The notes under the pieces: model-generated | Told to the model about the DNA's origin: nothing | Databases searched by the model: none | What the model saw: only the letters and a program-made list of their open reading frames with translations | Shown: in pieces, positions 11,401 through 21,819 of the stretch | Position numbering within the stretch: the first letter of the stretch is position 1 | Layout of the letters: the number at the start of each line of letters is the position of its first letter | Assembly (NCBI GenBank): GCA_948470475.1 | Contig: OX419343.1 | Location: 3,608,833-3,672,832, forward strand | Origin: Galaxea fascicularis | Lineage: Eukaryota; Cnidaria; Anthozoa; Scleractinia; Euphylliidae | Direction of reading: 5' to 3' | Length of the DNA stretch: 64,000 nt | Program-made: the position numbers and the translations under genes

Positions 11401-12302
11401 TTGTTTGTAGAGGACGGCAAAGACTGAAATGTACCAAAATGTAAAACGCACGTACAAAGTATTGTTTTGGCTCATTATTCCATTGCTGTCTGGCGTTCTC
11501 GTTGCCGTCGTCGTCGTCGTTGACTGCTAGTTTAGAGTATGAACTCAAAACGAAGTCGAAATCGGTTTCCATAGAAGTTCAGGTTTGTTTTATATCATCA
11601 TGACCTGATGAATCTCAAAAGTTTGGATCAAGCTCAAGATCACTGAGGTGCCGTACCAAGGTACTCGGTTTAAGTTGAAACTAAAAAAACACTTTTCTAG
11701 AATAAATTCATACCCTCAGGGTATGATCACTCAAACCGCATTCGTAGAAAAACTTGATTTGCCTTTCTTAGTGACAGAGTGCTATGAAAGACGGCTATTT
11801 TGTGCGAATTTGCAAAGCCGGGTAATCTAACGGGGCGAGCCACTCTTTCGAACCCTTGTCATTATCATTGACTGTTAGTAAAGATCTGAAACAAGGGGTT
11901 AATATACGCGCTTGTAATGCGTCACTGGATGCAAATGATTCATTTGCCGACACTGCTGCAGAACCTGCGGCATACTTAAGTCACATAATGTTTTAGTTCT
12001 AGGACAAAATTCTTGCCCGGCAATGTTATATGCAGTGTAGCAATCCTCCAGCAGGTAGAAAGGGTTCAGTGGAGTTGATGTTATTCCACTGTTGCATGAA
12101 GCAACTTTGTCGCACAAATACGTTGAGGACAGGACTACGATACTCGTTGAATCAACTGATTTCTACATTTGCGCAGAATTTTGTTGTTTTCCCGACATTT
12201 ACCTACAGTGCCTAATTTTGTGCGCAAATTTCAAGCCAAGGCTTGTTGATACGCGCAATACAGCAAGTTACTGAATCAAGCTGTAGTATATCGAAAGGCC
12301 CG
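8490..12302. other. Gene-free stretch
   Basis: Only short unsupported open frames on either strand. It contains a copy of the GGCAACGAGAACG repeat at 11.2-11.5 kb and otherwise unassigned AT-rich DNA. Confidence 0.5.
11203..11530. repeat. GGCAACGAGAACG repeat family, copy 3
   Basis: AACCTTAAGCAACAACGACG at the left and GTTCTCGTTGCCGTCGTCG at the right are inverted ends; the interior includes CCATTTCACGTTGTT and AAACGCACGTACAAAG, shared with the other copies. Confidence 0.7.
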
Positions 12303-12988
12303 GCCTGTTCGCACTAAGACGAAAATTTGAGTTTCGCGTTTGCAAAAAAAAGCGAAAATTTTGTAATCACCAAGTTTTTGTTTTCGTAATCCTGTTCGCA
12401 CATGAAGTTGCGAAATTTTTTTAGTGACAGATTTCATGGATGTTACGGATGTGGATGTTGTTTCAGCGTAATTTCTATCTATAGAGTAGAATAAATCCAA
12501 ATTTTGCATATGTTAAAGTACCGGTTGTGAATCCGCTCCAGTTTGCTGCAATGGAAACTGTAAGAAATACTGCTGTTGCGCAGCGATTTGGGAATCGCAA
12601 TAACTTGGACTTGAACTACCGTGATCTCGATCTTGGTAACACTGAGAGCCATAATGATAATAGTTAAGGTGCCATGGGCCCGTGTTGGTTCTGTGTGGAT
12701 CCATCTAGCTAAATTAGAATGGCGGGAAGTCATATGGTCACGTTCGCTTCGTGATCCGGCCATATCTTGCGAAATTTGATGACCCAATGACGGATGGATG
12801 TCAAGGAACAAAGGATTTTCTTGCCTAACAAAATTTTTACAGCCTCCAAAGCTAGTGGACGGAATCTTTGAAGTTTCGTAGCGCTTGCAAAAATTTTGGT
12901 GGGTGCAAAAAATCGTTTGCACTAGAAATCGCTTCGCGTTGACAGATTTGTTTGCAAAACAAACAAAATTTCGCGTAGTGCGAACAGG
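12303..12988. mobile_element. Non-autonomous DNA transposon, GCCTGTTCGCACTA termini
   Basis: Left end GCCTGTTCGCACTAAGACG and right end (reverse complement) GCCTGTTCGCACTACGCG form about 24 bp of terminal inverted repeat, 686 bp apart. Two overlapping minus-strand open frames inside (12479-12922, 12513-12704) match nothing I know. The superfamily is unclear because no target duplication is obvious. Confidence 0.55.
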
Positions 12989-13494
12989 CGCTAAAATGTT
13001 CCAAGTGCCATATACAATTTACTTTGTCGAAGTGAAAAGTACTGCCATCTCGCTCAAATCCCAGCGTCTACATGGCAATCAATCAACATAGCCTTTGGAC
13101 TATTTTTGACTCTTAAATAGTTTTTGTCAGTGTCAAAGTTGGATAACTAAATTAACTAATAGCGAGCAGTCTTACCCCGGCCCTCCTGGGGTCTTGAGTT
13201 CAGTAAGACCCCAGGCATGTGAGAAGCTTCCACCCTCTCCATTTGTTTCCTGTGTTGATTTCGAGCCCTCAGAAGATTTTCCACTCACACGCTCCCAGGT
13301 CAATGAGGTGTATTGAAAATTAATTAGACCTCACTTGGTCAATCAGATAACCAGCTTGGCTGATAGAATGTGGTAGTGATGGATTGCCAATACACATATA
13401 CACCTAATTGGATCACCTTTCTTTCCTTAGAATCCACTGGTTGCAGCTAAAGTAAGATCAAGAACTGAAGGGCGAGTGAAAGTCTCACAGTATA

Positions 13495-16400
13495 ATGATG
13501 AACACATTTGCTTTCTTCATATTAGTGGCGTTTTTTGCGCCTGTAATGGTTCACTGCAGAGTCCATCATTTGAGCGGTATGTATTATCCATTACTCCATA
13601 TCATTACTTTTGCTGGGCGTAAACATCATTTTGCAAGGGATGTACAGGCATGCACGAAGGAAAACATTTTTTCAGCATCTGAAGGTTGAATGGTTACTCC
13701 TTAAGCTTTCCTTCGCAGATTCATCACTTACAACGTAAAAGTGCGCGCTTGACTTGAGCCATGCCAATGGATGCCTTGCTCTCTCATTAAACCTGTCGCT
13801 TGCAAGTTCGAGAGTCTTACCATCTATTGAATCCTTCCCGCGACAAAACTGCGGCTATTATAAATAACATTGAATTGATTGGTACTGGCTAACTTTCATT
13901 ACATCGGTACACGTTAGCGCTTTGTCAAAAGCGTCAAACTTAAGGCTGAGAATGTGTTTCCTTCACTGATCCAGGATGTACCTTTCTACGTTCTCTGTTA
14001 ATCTGCTGCTCGGAACAAATATTTCTCAATAGGATCAGCCATAGAATGCTTTTAGAACTTACGCTATGATTATTCAGGATTAAAGAATTAACTAAAGGTA
14101 GGTACAATGGAATTGATGGATGAGAGTGAATTCGGGGCTTCATTGCTGCTAAAATAGTGTTTATAACTGCGATGGGACAACTTACATCTTCATGGAATTG
14201 TAAAACAAAAACGCATATGAGATTTTTCCCTGATCAAATGAATTTGGAGAAATATTACGCAGTTGTTTTCGCCGAGGCTGGCGCCTTTTATTGTCAATTT
14301 TAATGTTTAGGTAAAGTGTAAGAAATTTTCCAAAAACGGTTCCTTGTTTAGTCTGGAATACATGTAAAAGTATTACAATGACAGGCTTAAATGTTGTGCC
14401 GTGTAATACTCTCTCTTTCTTCTATTAGTTGTAAACGTATTCAGTAGCATTTAAGAATTAGTTATATATATCCAATTTGCATCTTCTGTAATATCTGCAC
14501 TGTGGAAAAAAGGCATAAGTTTCTGCCGAAACATGACAGTGAAACTGAGACGATCAAATGAACCTCCAGGTCACTCAAAACACAAAGGAAATATGGAAAT
14601 GAAGGAATGGATTATAACCAAGTGTTGAAAGTACCGCGAGCATTAAGTTCGCCGCATGTCGTACAAAACAAAACCGATATAAATTTACAAGCTCTTCCTA
14701 TTACATATGTAACCGCCAAAAAGCTCGATTCGTGGGTGTGGCTGCCTTTTTTAAGCTTGAAATAGACATTTTCACCAGTGTCTTCCAATTTAATGGCAAT
14801 AATGACGGCAAAGTTTAACTCACATTTGCCATTTGATATACTTTAAAAGGATACTATTCGGGAAGATATGGTTTGCTTCGATCTAGACTGTTCTTACAAA
14901 GGTCATATCTCATCCTTGATTAGTAAGAGCTGTAAGTCACGGTATACTGATATCACAGTAGGTAATATATCATCTTGCTGAAAAGAAGCAGATGAGCCAT
15001 TTGAATACATGTTAAGGATACGATTCTACGACGTTATCGGCTGTAAAGAAAGGTCTCGGCCCAGGGAGGGGGGCACTCCCCTATAAAAGCTTTCTTGGTA
15101 TGTACCATCACAAAGGGTGTGGGTTTTGAGCCGTTTTTTTCTTTAAACAAGTAAAGATTCTGACCATTATGGTCTGAAATCAGGTATGGCTTTCAAGGGA
15201 ACCATGAGAGCGTACAAATGCTTTTGTCACTTCAACTCCAAATAAGTAATAGAGAAATTAGACAAGTAACCAAAATCAGATATCATTCGAGCTGAATTTG
15301 ACCAATAGGCCATGTTCGTATTCTCGGTATTGAACTGGATCTAGCATGAAGTGGAGGCTCTTGTGGGGGAATCTTTTCATATGTGAATGTATTCCCCCGC
15401 AAGAGCCTCCACTTCATGCTAGATCTAGTTCAATACCGAGAATACGAATATGGCCTATTCTTGACTTCGGCACTGGTGCCAAGCTTAATTACGCTACAAG
15501 CAAGCTAGTGGGAAAATTTGGAACTGTCTGAAAATGGGATGGATTTTAGCGGTCAGGTCAAAAAACGGGTGTGGTAATGGCATACTTTGGTCTGAAATAG
15601 AGTCAGGATTCGGAGAACCGGGCGGCATACCCTACCAAGAATAGCGACGTGCACTATTACTAAAGATAGATCGACCCCCTAAGTGACTCGGACAAGATTT
15701 ATTATATGCTCAAAGGATTTGTATGAGCGCGATGTGTTTTGGAAGAGAAAAATTAACGAAATCGATACAAAAGGGCCTGAAAACGTTTAATGAGCTTCAA
15801 TTATAATAAATTAAAGGCCATACTACGTTGTAGAATGCAATCTTAGATCTGGATATCCAGAAATTGTCCTTAAATCCGTAAATTGTTCGAAGCGTCTACT
15901 GAAATCCGATCGTCTCACCTTCCGGCTGTGTGCTTCGAAGTAGTATCCGACTTGTTCATCAAAAGATGATGTATTTTTGGACTAAAAGGCATTTTATGTA
16001 TGTCATTTTGTCACTCACAACTCCAATTAAATAGTCGGCCTAAAAAACATTTGAGGACTTACCCTGCTAGCAGAGGATTAATTAGATAAAAAAAAAAACT
16101 TCTGCAAGCAGGGTGTTAACGTTTGAGAGTCGGCCGCGAGTGTAATATTTAGAAACAACAAAATCGCCGCTATTTTCCAATTCTTTGCATTTTCACCCGA
16201 GCACTAGCCGATCTAATACATAATTCCCACGTTTTCTCTTCGACATCAAGCTGGATATTCCACCCTTTCGCGAAAAAGTAGTTAAAGGCACATTTTGCGA
16301 CCTTACCGACGCAAATCTACCATACAAAATTCTCAAACAGACAACGCCGCGAGACCTTTGTCTGAGTCTTCACTGAGGCTGAAAATCTGTGACGTCATAA

Positions 16401-18732
16401 GTGCTCTCGGTTGATGTTCTTCGGTACATCACTAATTATCCTGACGGCTGACAAAAAAGGGATAAAGGTGTCGTTGATAGCATAGCATATTGCGCAATAA
16501 AAAAAGAATGAGAGTTCTGATACACGCTTGCCTGGCTGCTAGGCCTCGCTCTGTATCTCGCTTCCACTACGTCCGAGAAACGCATTGTTCGTTAAAGCCC
16601 GGGAGACAGCCTGCACAGGAGCTAGGCAATAATGTAGCGTGTATACAGCCACACGCCTTGCAGTGAAAGATAATGTAGGACTTGCGTAGGAGTAATATAA
16701 TGGAGTATTTTGCATTGAATTTAACAGGATCTCGCGATAAGTTGGCTGACAGCTGCCCATACCAGAGGCCACCTGTCAACTGTGACGACAACCATGAAAC
16801 CTACTGCTCTATGGTTTGTGAGGCACACTTAAAATGTTGTCCGAAGGGCTGCGACATGGAGTGTGTTGCTCCTGTTCATTACCAGAGATGTAAGTATCCT
16901 TGCAAAACAGTCTTCACGGAGAGTGACGTCTGAATCTGTCACTTTTCTGCCTTACATCTTTACGCAATACAAAAATGAGATGTGATGCATTCAAAAGTTT
17001 TTCAAGAACCCTTCATGCCGTAATAAATTACACTGGTTCTCGTTTGCCTCAAACCACTTAACAATCAACTGAAACCAGGCAGATAACTCATAACAATGCT
17101 GTGATGACAGCTATTTCAAGGGCTATCCTGCCACCCGTTTCTCGAAAGTTCCGAAAACTTTTCGGGCCCGAAAAGCCATTTCTAAATTTGCGATCCGCTT
17201 ATTGTATAAAGCGGTCTTTTATGTTATTTCAAGATATGAAAAGGAAAATTTTAAGAAACGAAGGAAATTATGGCACCCGAAATAAACCCGAAACGTTTCG
17301 ACAAATCGAGATACACTAACTGGGCCCAAACAACTCAGATGTTAGAGCACTGAAAAACTGCTACCTCTTTTTGCAGGGTGCGACGCTCCGGTTGATCTTG
17401 GAATCCTTTTTGAAAGCCAGACAGATGTTTGGAGCACGGTGAAAAGAATGCTTAATCAAACCATTCACTCTAAAATGGCCATCACAAGTGGGCACACTCA
17501 CGTCTCCTTGAAGGTGATTGGGGAGGATAACATACTGTTGAAATTTGACCAACTGAAAGGCCCTGAGCTTAACGCAAAGAAAGTTTGGGATACCATCCAA
17601 ACCATTCAGACTGGGAGGCACAATGGCAAACTCAGCACGGCGCTGGTGCAGGCTAAAGACATGTTTAAGGCAAAGAACGGCGGTAGAGAGGGTGCTATGA
17701 AAGTAAGTCAATAAAGTTAAAAAGCGATTTGGCTTAAGACGAAAAATCTTAGGTATTGATTTGCAGGGTGAATGTGATTCCAGGCTTAGCGGGCTGAGGC
17801 GCGAATCGAGGCGCACGTGTTCTTCCAAGCGGGACCCATCACTCTTACATGTCCCCGGCGCTTCTTACACAAGCTAGGGACTATGTAGCGGATTTTTTCT
17901 CAGATGCAATATTTAGAGAGAAACGGCCTTAAACACAATTTACAGTACACAATTGTTTCTCAAACTGCAAACAATATTTCGGATGAAACGTTATCCATCA
18001 TCACCGTGTCTATTGATTAAAAAGCTAACTGATGAAGTGTATAGTTTACGAAGTGATGTACTTGAATCGTTCTGTTGCGTTAACGCAACTTCAACAATTT
18101 TAGTGTTCTCTCAAGATACATGTAACTGTATATTTTTATAATCGCCTCCCTCCTTCTCGGTTAATCCCTTAATTTATTTCTTCCCTGAAAATGGACAAGT
18201 CTTAGGGTCATGAACTCTACAGTTTAAGGGGAAAGAATGACATTTAATACATGTTGCTCATTTATTCATTTGGATGACGAAGCCGAGAGACCATCGTTTA
18301 ACTGAACATGTCATGCTACCAAGTTAATTGTGGGAATACTCTCTTGTGCAGGCTTCTCTAGATAGGAGTTGTGCGAAATCGCGCATTTCGAACCTTTGTA
18401 ACCTAAAATAGATTACAAGCTTGCAGTTTGAAGAACGTTATTTTTGGCTATCCTTTTTGTAGATTCTTCTGGTTTTCACCAACGCCAACATTGACCTAGA
18501 CGAGGGGGATCTTGTGCAAACAGCTGCCCAGGGTTTGAAGGACTCTGGTATCCTGGTGCAAAGTGTGGGAATTTCTTCGGAATTGTTGAATTTGTTCAAC
18601 TTGGTGACAATAGCTACACGTGACATCTACGTGTGGCCAGGAGTTGATTCCGAGATGCTGGAGAAGCTAACGAAACTAGCGAAGGAACCCTGTACCAATA
18701 GCTCAATGCCGAAACAACTTCACTCAACATGA
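13495..18732 (+). CDS. Secreted WAP domain - von Willebrand factor A domain protein
   Basis: Four exons, 13495-13576, 16728-16889, 17377-17702 and 18463-18732 (TGA), join in phase to 279 residues. A splice acceptor at 13429-13430 puts 64 nt of 5'UTR in the first coding exon. Residues 1-21 are a signal peptide. A whey-acidic-protein four-disulfide core follows with all eight cysteines (37, 46, 54, 58, 64, 65, 69, 73). Residues about 83-265 form a vWA fold (ILLVFTN as the central strand). The vWA metal site is degraded: ESQTD replaces DxSxS and TNA replaces TDG, so cation-dependent ligand binding is doubtful. WAP modules are often protease inhibitors and vWA modules bind matrix proteins, so an extracellular-matrix role is inferred. 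Possible poly(A) signal at 19356-19361. Architecture is certain; function is not. Confidence 0.88.
15057..15655. repeat. Interspersed repeat split by a hairpin MITE
   Basis: The right part (GACTTCGGCACTG...AAGCTTAATTACGCTACAA...TCTGAAATA...GGTCAGGATT-like) matches 28495-28700. The left part is separated from it by the complete hairpin at 15304-15459. It lies within intron 1 of the WAP-vWA gene. Confidence 0.65.
15304..15459. repeat. Hairpin MITE, AATAGGCCAT termini, copy 2
   Basis: Palindrome nearly identical in sequence and length (156 bp) to 6723-6878, including GGTATTGAACTGGATCTAGC in the left arm. It is inserted inside an older repeat. Confidence 0.92.
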
Positions 18733-19355
18733 AACAGTGGTGCAATGATCTAGACCAACCATTTAACCTCTGGTTTAACACTCATCGCGTTTATTTCGCT
18801 AAAAGTTTCTCAGGTTTCGTGTTTGGACTAAATAGCTTTTTGTACAAATAGAAAACTGTTAATTGTGTAAGCACTAACCCCTTTCCTTTTCTTCTTGTCT
18901 CGCATTTTACGTGGAGTGACATCTCTATCAAGGCTTGTTCTGGGAGAAAAACAAAATTCTTCCGGGGAACTGGAGACTCGGTAATTTTTCAGGGAAATAT
19001 GTCAAAGTTCTGGGACATTGCAGACAAAAAGCGGGATATTGAACAAAATTAGCATTTCGATAGGTTAAAAAAATCGTGGGGAAACATCAAATATACGGGA
19101 GGACTTAAAGTTACCCATAGAGTTGCTCAAACAACGTTTGTTAGAGTTGTCACCCGCCCCACCATGCTTTTTTCCACATGGCACACTTAAAAAACGTCAT
19201 GCATATGTACGAAGTTTAATTAATTGAATTTCATTGTTAGTGCAGTGCTAGCTAGTTTCGATTTAGAAGTGTAAAAGAACACAAAATTGTAAATAAGGTT
19301 TGGTCGAGGACAGGAGAATTCTGTAGTTCCACTCATGTTTTACCATGCAAGGTGT

Positions 19356-19361
19356 AATAAA
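19356..19361 (+). promoter_or_regulatory. Possible poly(A) signal AATAAA
   Basis: First canonical AATAAA in the sense direction after the WAP-vWA stop codon, 624 nt downstream. No other evidence. Confidence 0.3.
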
Positions 19362-19409
19362 TATGCCCACTGAAAAGGTTTTAAGACGACTTTAACAACC
19401 TAAAACTGA

Positions 19410-19692
19410 TCAGGCCCGGCCAGGGGGAGTAGTGGGATACCAATATACCCGCTATTCCCCCCCCCCTTCCCCCAAAGATACTAATATACCTGAAAATCGT
19501 GATACTTAATACCTAAAATTATTTTGAAACGATACTAAATACCTGGAAATGAATAAGTAAAATCTTAATCTGAATACCTAAAATACAGGAAAAACTAAAT
19601 ACTTTATACCCGAATTTTGACCAAAAAATACCATATACCTGAATTAAAACGGCCCGGGATACCGTACACCCAAAACTCCTGGCCGGGCCTGA
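19410..19692. repeat. Short element with TCAGGCCCGGCCAGG inverted ends
   Basis: Left TCAGGCCCGGCCAGGGGGAG and right CTCCTGGCCGGGCCTGA are inverted copies. The interior is an AT-rich series of ATACCTAAAAT-like degenerate short repeats. There is no coding content. Confidence 0.6.
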
Positions 19693-20827
19693 CTGATACC
19701 AAAACAAAAATAAGACTATCAACAACAGCGACAAAAAATCATAAAGGTTAGTAGCTGGAAAAAAAAGAAGGGGTACCCTTCAAACAAAACAGGCAAACCA
19801 CGCACTCGAGTTTCTTAAACAAGAAGCACCGTGCCGGCTTTTCTTTTCACCAACCAAGCCCCAGCCCACCCCCTCCCGGCCCGTGCTCCCACAAAACACG
19901 TGTTCCTTACCCGACAATGGTCTCTAGTTCGGTTTCTGTGTAATACAGTGACGTGATAGACATTTTGTTCCCTTCAAAAAGTATTTATATCTAATCACAA
20001 GAAAAAAAACTGTGAAACAAAACAAGTATAATGTTTACCTATTTCCCATCTACGCGAAAAATAAAGTTTATTTGCCTCTACCGAAATGTGGCAATAAGGC
20101 TAAATTACGAAGGTAAGTAGGTGCTGAACTCGGCAGCCTTGTAGTATATTTCAAACTCAACAAGTAATCAATGTTCATCAGTGTAGTTTCAACATGGCAG
20201 GCGTGCTAGCCAGTCTAGCAGTTGTATTCTGTAGCCTTTACAACTTAGACAAGTGTTCAGCTTAAACACCGTAAAGCAAGCAATTGCAATAGTCAGCAGT
20301 CATAAGTGCCATACTAACGGCCTCAACAAAGACTAGCATTCGGTTGAGTACAAGAATCTCCTCAAGCAACTGTTTATGTAGATAATAAAAACCTCACTAA
20401 CATACATTGTTTTCACTTATCAGACTAACATGTACGTAAGTCATATAAACCCTAATAAAGTTAAAATTGCAGTAAAAAGTTACAATTGAGGAAATAAATA
20501 AAGCAAGAAACAATCATGAAAATTCAATGAAAGGTAGCTACAAAATGACCTACAACTTTGGTAGATTATGTATGGTGTTCTTTGACACTGACCTCTGTTT
20601 ATACTGGTAGCAATTTGATGTCCTATCCTGCATGAATGCCTGATTTGGCTAAATCTATCTCCTGAGTTAGACAACCAGCACAACGTATGGCTGCCACTCC
20701 TTTGGAACTGATGTTATTGGACACTACATACATACATCCAACCTTTATTTATTGAACTCTTGATTAATCATATTTTAATTGTTTATAGGCTAATTTTTAA
20801 TTACTTCATTATTTACATGAATATGTG

Positions 20828-20863
<36 letters not shown>

Positions 20864-21335
20864 TATACACGATATTAATTCAAAGCTACAAGCTTGTGGG
20901 GTTATTATTACTGTCGAGCTAATTTTTGTTGTCGTCCTTCCCTCATTATGGGATACTAGAAGGTCTCCAGTCACAATTCCCTATTCTGAAAAAAAAATTA
21001 AACACTGTGTTCAGCCATTTATTACAATTATGATTCAATCTTTCAGGCCTAGGGCCCGTCTCTCGAAGTTATAAGTCCCGAAACTGCGATCCACTTGCTC
21101 TAAAACGTTGGTCTTTTGCTATGACTTCAAGATACGAAAGGGCAAATTTGTTGTAATATTTCATGCCTGGACACGTCTTCATTTTTGAGATACAAAGGAA
21201 ATTATAGCACCCGAAATAGGAATGAAAGGTTTTAGGGATTCAGACGTGCAGGGTTTTTGAGAAACGCAGGTCAGAAGTGCTTTTCTCAAAACTACTGGAT
21301 ACATTTTGGTCTTCGAAACACCACTTATGGGGAAC
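19693..21335. other. Gene-free stretch with a (TTA)n microsatellite
   Basis: No supported coding exon on either strand. A (TTA)n run occupies about 20828-20865. A 23-codon hydrophobic ATG frame at 20194-20265 has no splice context. Confidence 0.5.
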
Positions 21336-21513
21336 AATAGGCCATTTCCGAGTTCATGTCTGCCTCCTCTTCAAAGCGAGTCTAAGTGCGAAGTTTTTGT
21401 GATGATAATTAGTTCTACTTTACATATGAATGAAAACTAATTTTCATAACAAAAACTTCGCACTTAGACTCGCTTTGAAGAGGAGGCAGACATGAACTCG
21501 GAAATGGCCTATT
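21336..21513. repeat. Hairpin MITE, AATAGGCCAT termini, unrelated arms
   Basis: About 65-bp arms are essentially perfect reverse complements (CATTTCCGAGTTCATGTC...), with an AT-rich loop. The ends AATAGGCCAT/ATGGCCTATT equal those of the 6.7 and 15.3 kb elements, but the arms differ. Confidence 0.9.
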
Positions 21514-21659
21514 AAATTAACTTACACTGAAGCTTTGACGTATTGCCCGAGCGGTCGATAGCGAGGTCAATACGAAAGTCTTGTTCTTCCTCTCCCAAAT
21601 CCTAGAACTCGTTATCTGAATGTTGCTCAGATAATGAGTTCTATTATTCTATTGTTCTT

Positions 21660-21665
21660 TTATTA
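21660..21665 (-). promoter_or_regulatory. Possible poly(A) signal for the beta-helix membrane protein gene
   Basis: AATAAA on the minus strand, about 155 nt beyond the stop codon at 21820. Confidence 0.35.
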
Positions 21666-21819
21666 TAAAGAGTTCTATTATTCTGTTATTCCTTTGTTCT
21701 ACTTGCACAGCTTTTACGCTCATCCGACCCAAACAATCTGCCCCTCGCTTTCTTAGCCGTCTTTGAAACGTAGCGCTTTAATTTTTTTTGCGTTTAAGTT
21801 CCTGAAACCTCTCTTTGGA

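Noticed and set aside
20194..20265. 23-codon ATG frame resembling a signal peptide
   Set aside because: It ends in a stop without a usable splice donor and has no downstream exons.
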